From Botryobacter ruber (GTDB taxonomy: Bacteria > Bacteroidota > Bacteroidia > Cytophagales > Hymenobacteraceae), in contig NZ_QCZK02000058.1 in assembly GCF_003347595.2 (NCBI RefSeq), forward strand, positions 38,946 through 102,945: a stretch of DNA of 64,000 nucleotides. The letters run 5' to 3'. Shown piece by piece: positions 62,087 to 64,000 of the stretch. Made by a program: the position numbers and the translations under genes. Position 1 is the first letter of the stretch. Every line of letters begins with the position of its first letter. The notes under the pieces were generated by a model, which worked only from the letters and a program-made list of their open reading frames with translations, made no database searches and had not been told where the DNA came from.

Positions 62087-62485
62087 ATGAACGCAACAGA
62101 CCTGAACAACTCCCTTATCGCCATTATCCAGAAAAAAGAAGAACTGGAGTCGCTGAACTACAACGATGAGCGCTACGACGACATTGAAGAGGAGCTGCAC
62201 GACCTGGAAGACGACTTTAATGATGATTACGGTGATTACCTGGAGGAGGTGCTGGAAGATGTACATGATAAGCTGAAATCGGATACCGATGTGCTGGTGC
62301 CGTCTGCTTACCTGGCCAGCTCGCTGAACGGCGAGGGTACGAAGCCCGATGGCGAGAAGGACGGCGTTTGGGTAGAGTCGGATGAGTTCCCGGGGGTAGA
62401 GATGCGCCTGGTACTGGTCCCGAACCCGGCCCGTTTTGTGGTGGTGATCGGAAACCAGGTACGCGAGCTCTGGAAAGCTGAGTAA
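62087..62485 (+). CDS. Conserved acidic protein of unknown function
   Basis: 132 residues. The first 60 residues are a highly charged, helical and probably coiled-coil segment (KKEELESLNYNDERYDDIEE, then ELHDLEDDFNDDYGDYLEEV). The second half is a compact beta-type domain (DTDVLVPSAYLASS, ending EMRLVLVPNPARFVVVIGNQ and VRELW). There is no signal peptide. The family was not recognised, but the even composition and clean terminator support a real gene. It probably acts in the cytoplasm. Confidence 0.75.
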   Translation: MNATDLNNSLIAIIQKKEELESLNYNDERYDDIEEELHDLEDDFNDDYGDYLEEVLEDVHDKLKSDTDVLVPSAYLASSLNGEGTKPDGEKDGVWVESDEFPGVEMRLVLVPNPARFVVVIGNQVRELWKAE

Positions 62486-62527
62486 GAACTAACAACATTC
62501 AAGCCCTTTCCGGGCAGCTATATTACG

Positions 62528-62572
62528 GACGCACCCGCTTATGCTTTGGCATGGGCGGGTGCGTTTTTTATG
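62528..62572 (+). terminator. Rho-independent terminator after acidic protein gene
   Basis: ACGCACCCGC and GCGGGTGCGT form a 10-bp stem followed by TTTTTTAT. Confidence 0.9.
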
Positions 62573-62586
62573 TTCAATAGGTATTT

Positions 62587-62623
62587 GCAGCAGCAGCTGT
62601 GGCTGTGGTGGCAGGTGCAGCAG
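62587..62623 (+). repeat. Dispersed GAGGCTGTGGTGG repeat
   Basis: GCAGCAGCAGCTGTGGCTGT and then GGTGGCAGGTGCAGCAG, followed by a T-run. Confidence 0.8.
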
Positions 62624-62869
62624 ATTTTTTTCTTAGCTTTTGCCGTCCATGTAGGGCTGTTGGTTGACGATGAGGATTTTGTGGTGGTCAAGGAGCAGGT
62701 AAACGTTTTGTAGCAGAGGTAGTTTTTTTGTCTTCGCCCATAGCCGTTAATTAAACGTTTGTAAACAGGTATAAACGTTTAAAACGGATATGTAGGCTAA
62801 CCGACTTCTGGTGATGTATTTCCACGGCTTTTTAGGCCTAACATGTGTGCAGCAGCGCCAGGTATTGTT

Positions 62870-62899
62870 CAGCAGCACCTGTGGTGGCAGGCGCTGTAG
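62870..62899 (+). repeat. Dispersed GAGGCTGTGGTGG repeat, divergent copy
   Basis: CAGCAGCACCTGTGGTGGCA followed by GGCGCTGTAG, missing the first third of the consensus. Confidence 0.6.
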
Positions 62900-63134
62900 T
62901 ATGATTTCGGGTAATGTTTAGGCAGGGAAAGGGGCTTGCAGAAAAAAGTACTGGGGAAAAAATAAGTACGGGATAAAACTGATTTTTGAATTATTTCCTT
63001 ATCTTGCTGTACGGATACCACTTCGGCAAACGAGCCGGATTCCGCTGTTCCGGGGCCAAAAAAGCTACATCCGGAGCAGAAAGGAACCTACTCCGCATAT
63101 AGTGCAGATAAGCGTATGTTTGTAAACCGTAGGT

Positions 63135-63163
63135 TTGTGGGTATTACGTTTATACTATAGTTG
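63135..63163 (+). promoter_or_regulatory. Possible DUF4272 gene promoter
   Basis: TTG at 63135-63137 and TATAGTTG at 63156-63163 with an 18-base spacer. One mismatch to TAnnTTTG. The start codon is 17 bases downstream. Confidence 0.35.
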
Positions 63164-63180
63164 TACATAATTGAAAACAA

Positions 63181-63834
63181 ATGTGGTTCAACCAGAAAAT
63201 AAAACCAGAAGAAATTAAATCAAGGAATACAAAGCTCTTGCGTTCGAATGGAATTGACGTGATTGAACATCTTCCTTATCTGGATAGCCCAAGCTTTAGA
63301 GACCCCGAACAAATAGCTAAGAGAATGATGGTTCATTTAGCTATTTTTCAACTTTATCTTGAAGCTCCAAATCAAATCATAAAAAAGTGGATTGAAGACA
63401 ATGAACTCTCAGACTACTTGACGAGTGATGAGAAGAGGTATCTGCAATCGAACTATCAGGATTTGCCAGAGCAGGACCAAATAGATATTTATTGGTATGT
63501 GGAAGCTATTTGGACATTTGCTTGGATAGGCGGGCTTCATAATAAATTGACTTTCAATACAGGTGTTGAAGATTCTCTTGCATCTATGACACCTAAAATC
63601 GAGAAAAATGAATCAGCAGAATCATTTATTAAGAAATTCAAGCTAAGAGGTCGCTTAGAGATTTTTGAAATGCTAGATAAATTTTACCGTGCCCATTGGT
63701 TCGCAAGAGCCAATGATTTGACGGGCAAAGAATCTGATAAAATTGATTTAGATATAATAATGGAAAGAAGAAAGGCACTTGAATATACTTGCTACAATGA
63801 GTATGAGTGGGACAGCATTTCTTTGGACACATAA
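63181..63834 (+). CDS. DUF4272 domain protein, AT-rich
   Basis: 217 residues. The pattern RNTKLLRSNGIDVIEHLPYL, the EQIAKRMM helix, EAIWTFAWIGGLHNKL and the end RGRLEIFEMLDKFYRAHWFARAND with IIMERRKALEYTC fit the DUF4272 family. It occurs scattered in bacteria, often near mobile or cassette-like DNA; its function is unknown. No signal peptide. Codon use is AT-rich (many AAA, GAA, TTA, ATA), unlike the CTG/GCC/GGC-rich neighbours, which suggests import. The gene is bracketed by GTTGTACA (63160-63167) and its inverse TGTACAAC (63845-63852). Downstream DNA shows more inverted words. Confidence 0.75.
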   Translation: MWFNQKIKPEEIKSRNTKLLRSNGIDVIEHLPYLDSPSFRDPEQIAKRMMVHLAIFQLYLEAPNQIIKKWIEDNELSDYLTSDEKRYLQSNYQDLPEQDQIDIYWYVEAIWTFAWIGGLHNKLTFNTGVEDSLASMTPKIEKNESAESFIKKFKLRGRLEIFEMLDKFYRAHWFARANDLTGKESDKIDLDIIMERRKALEYTCYNEYEWDSISLDT

Positions 63835-64000
63835 AGAACAACTGTGTACAACAAGGTTCAACCTTTATGCTCGGCAATGCCTCGCCCATCGGCTGCACGA
63901 GTACCGTTGTGGCAAATTTGAAATAAGAATTTAAAAAATGAGCTACTGCAAGCGAAGGTTCAAAGCCAGTAGCAGCAGTAGCTGCTTGAGCCGAGGTTAA
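63835..64000. other. Inverted-repeat-rich tail downstream of the DUF4272 gene
   Basis: Contains TGTACAAC followed by AAGGTTCAA, then CCGTTGTGGC. A second AAGGTTCAA lies near 63956, flanked by GCTACTGCAAGC and its approximate inverse AGTAGCTGCTTGAGC. It may hold recombination sites, but canonical integron attC core motifs are not met. Window ends here. Confidence 0.4.

Larger units (their letters stand above)
62573..63180. other. Gap with repeats and AAACGTTT palindromes
   Basis: No gene supported. It holds two dispersed-repeat copies (62587-62623 and 62870-62899) and three AAACGTTT sites at 62701, 62753 and 62773. GTTGTACA at 63160 is inverse to a site downstream of the next gene. Confidence 0.6.

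Noticed and set aside
1181..62899. CRISPR array made of the dispersed repeats
   Set aside because: Copies are scattered over tens of kilobases in both orientations with no regular spacers, and no cas gene is present.
63836..63915. Canonical integron attC site downstream of the DUF4272 gene
   Set aside because: Inverted words exist, but the ends do not satisfy the RYYYAAC and GTTRRRY core rule, and no integrase is visible.
1..64000. tRNA or rRNA genes
   Set aside because: No cloverleaf with a T-loop GTTCRA pattern and no rRNA-like stretch was seen on reading the gaps; a covariance-model scan was not possible here.

Overview
The window looks like chromosomal DNA of a Bacteroidota species in the order Cytophagales, probably Hymenobacteraceae (Pontibacter-like). 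The signs are two giant secreted proteins with type IX secretion (T9SS) C-terminal sorting domains, a TonB receptor paired with a DUF4249 lipoprotein, promoters of the TTG/TAnnTTTG type, almost no Shine-Dalgarno sequences, and a bacillithiol-disulfide reductase homologue. The placement is inferred from gene content; no rRNA or tRNA gene was seen.

Layout. 0-9.3 kb: a cell-wall M23 peptidase (5' end outside the window), a secreted TPR protein, dihydrolipoyl dehydrogenase (lpdA), a GNAT acetyltransferase overlapping a YpdA-type reductase, an NAD(P)-binding Rossmann protein, the AAA+ protein RarA, a small membrane protein and a DUF2236 protein. 10-15.3 kb: an alcohol/aldehyde cluster made of bifunctional AdhE, a tandem class II aldolase whose second domain has lost all its metal ligands, and an iron-dependent alcohol dehydrogenase. 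16-20.6 kb: a 1485-residue T9SS cargo protein. 20.8-31.4 kb: a minus-strand signalling island with a 1349-residue NIT-HAMP-GAF hybrid kinase carrying three receiver domains, stand-alone CheR and CheB, a REC-PAS-PAS kinase, single-domain response regulators and a REC-PAS protein that ends in a phosphoacceptor helix without an ATPase domain. 31.9-38.4 kb: amino-acid synthesis, with overlapping lysC-lysA on the plus strand and metY-metX on the minus strand behind a SAM-I riboswitch. An orphan lipoprotein resembling a subtilase propeptide lies between them.

38.9-48.3 kb: purC, a STAS protein, ribonuclease Z, two paralogous secreted proteins of unknown function, a queuosine-precursor transporter, trpS, sppA and purine nucleoside phosphorylase. 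48.5-58.5 kb: DUF4249 lipoprotein and TonB receptor, an M61 peptidase with a PDZ domain, and a 1533-residue NHL/TIG T9SS protein. 59-62.5 kb: phosphohexomutase, 4-hydroxyphenylpyruvate dioxygenase and an acidic conserved protein. The last kilobase holds an AT-rich DUF4272 gene that looks imported.

The most unusual feature is in the gaps between genes. A roughly 33-bp GC-rich sequence with the core GAGGCTGTGGTGG recurs about 20 times in both orientations, usually just after a gene, sometimes as inverted pairs. Versions of it also appear to sit inside several coding regions, where one frame is read as Ala-Thr-Thr-Ala-Thr. At least four other dispersed repeat types share the gaps. No CRISPR array, insertion sequence or recognisable transposase was found.
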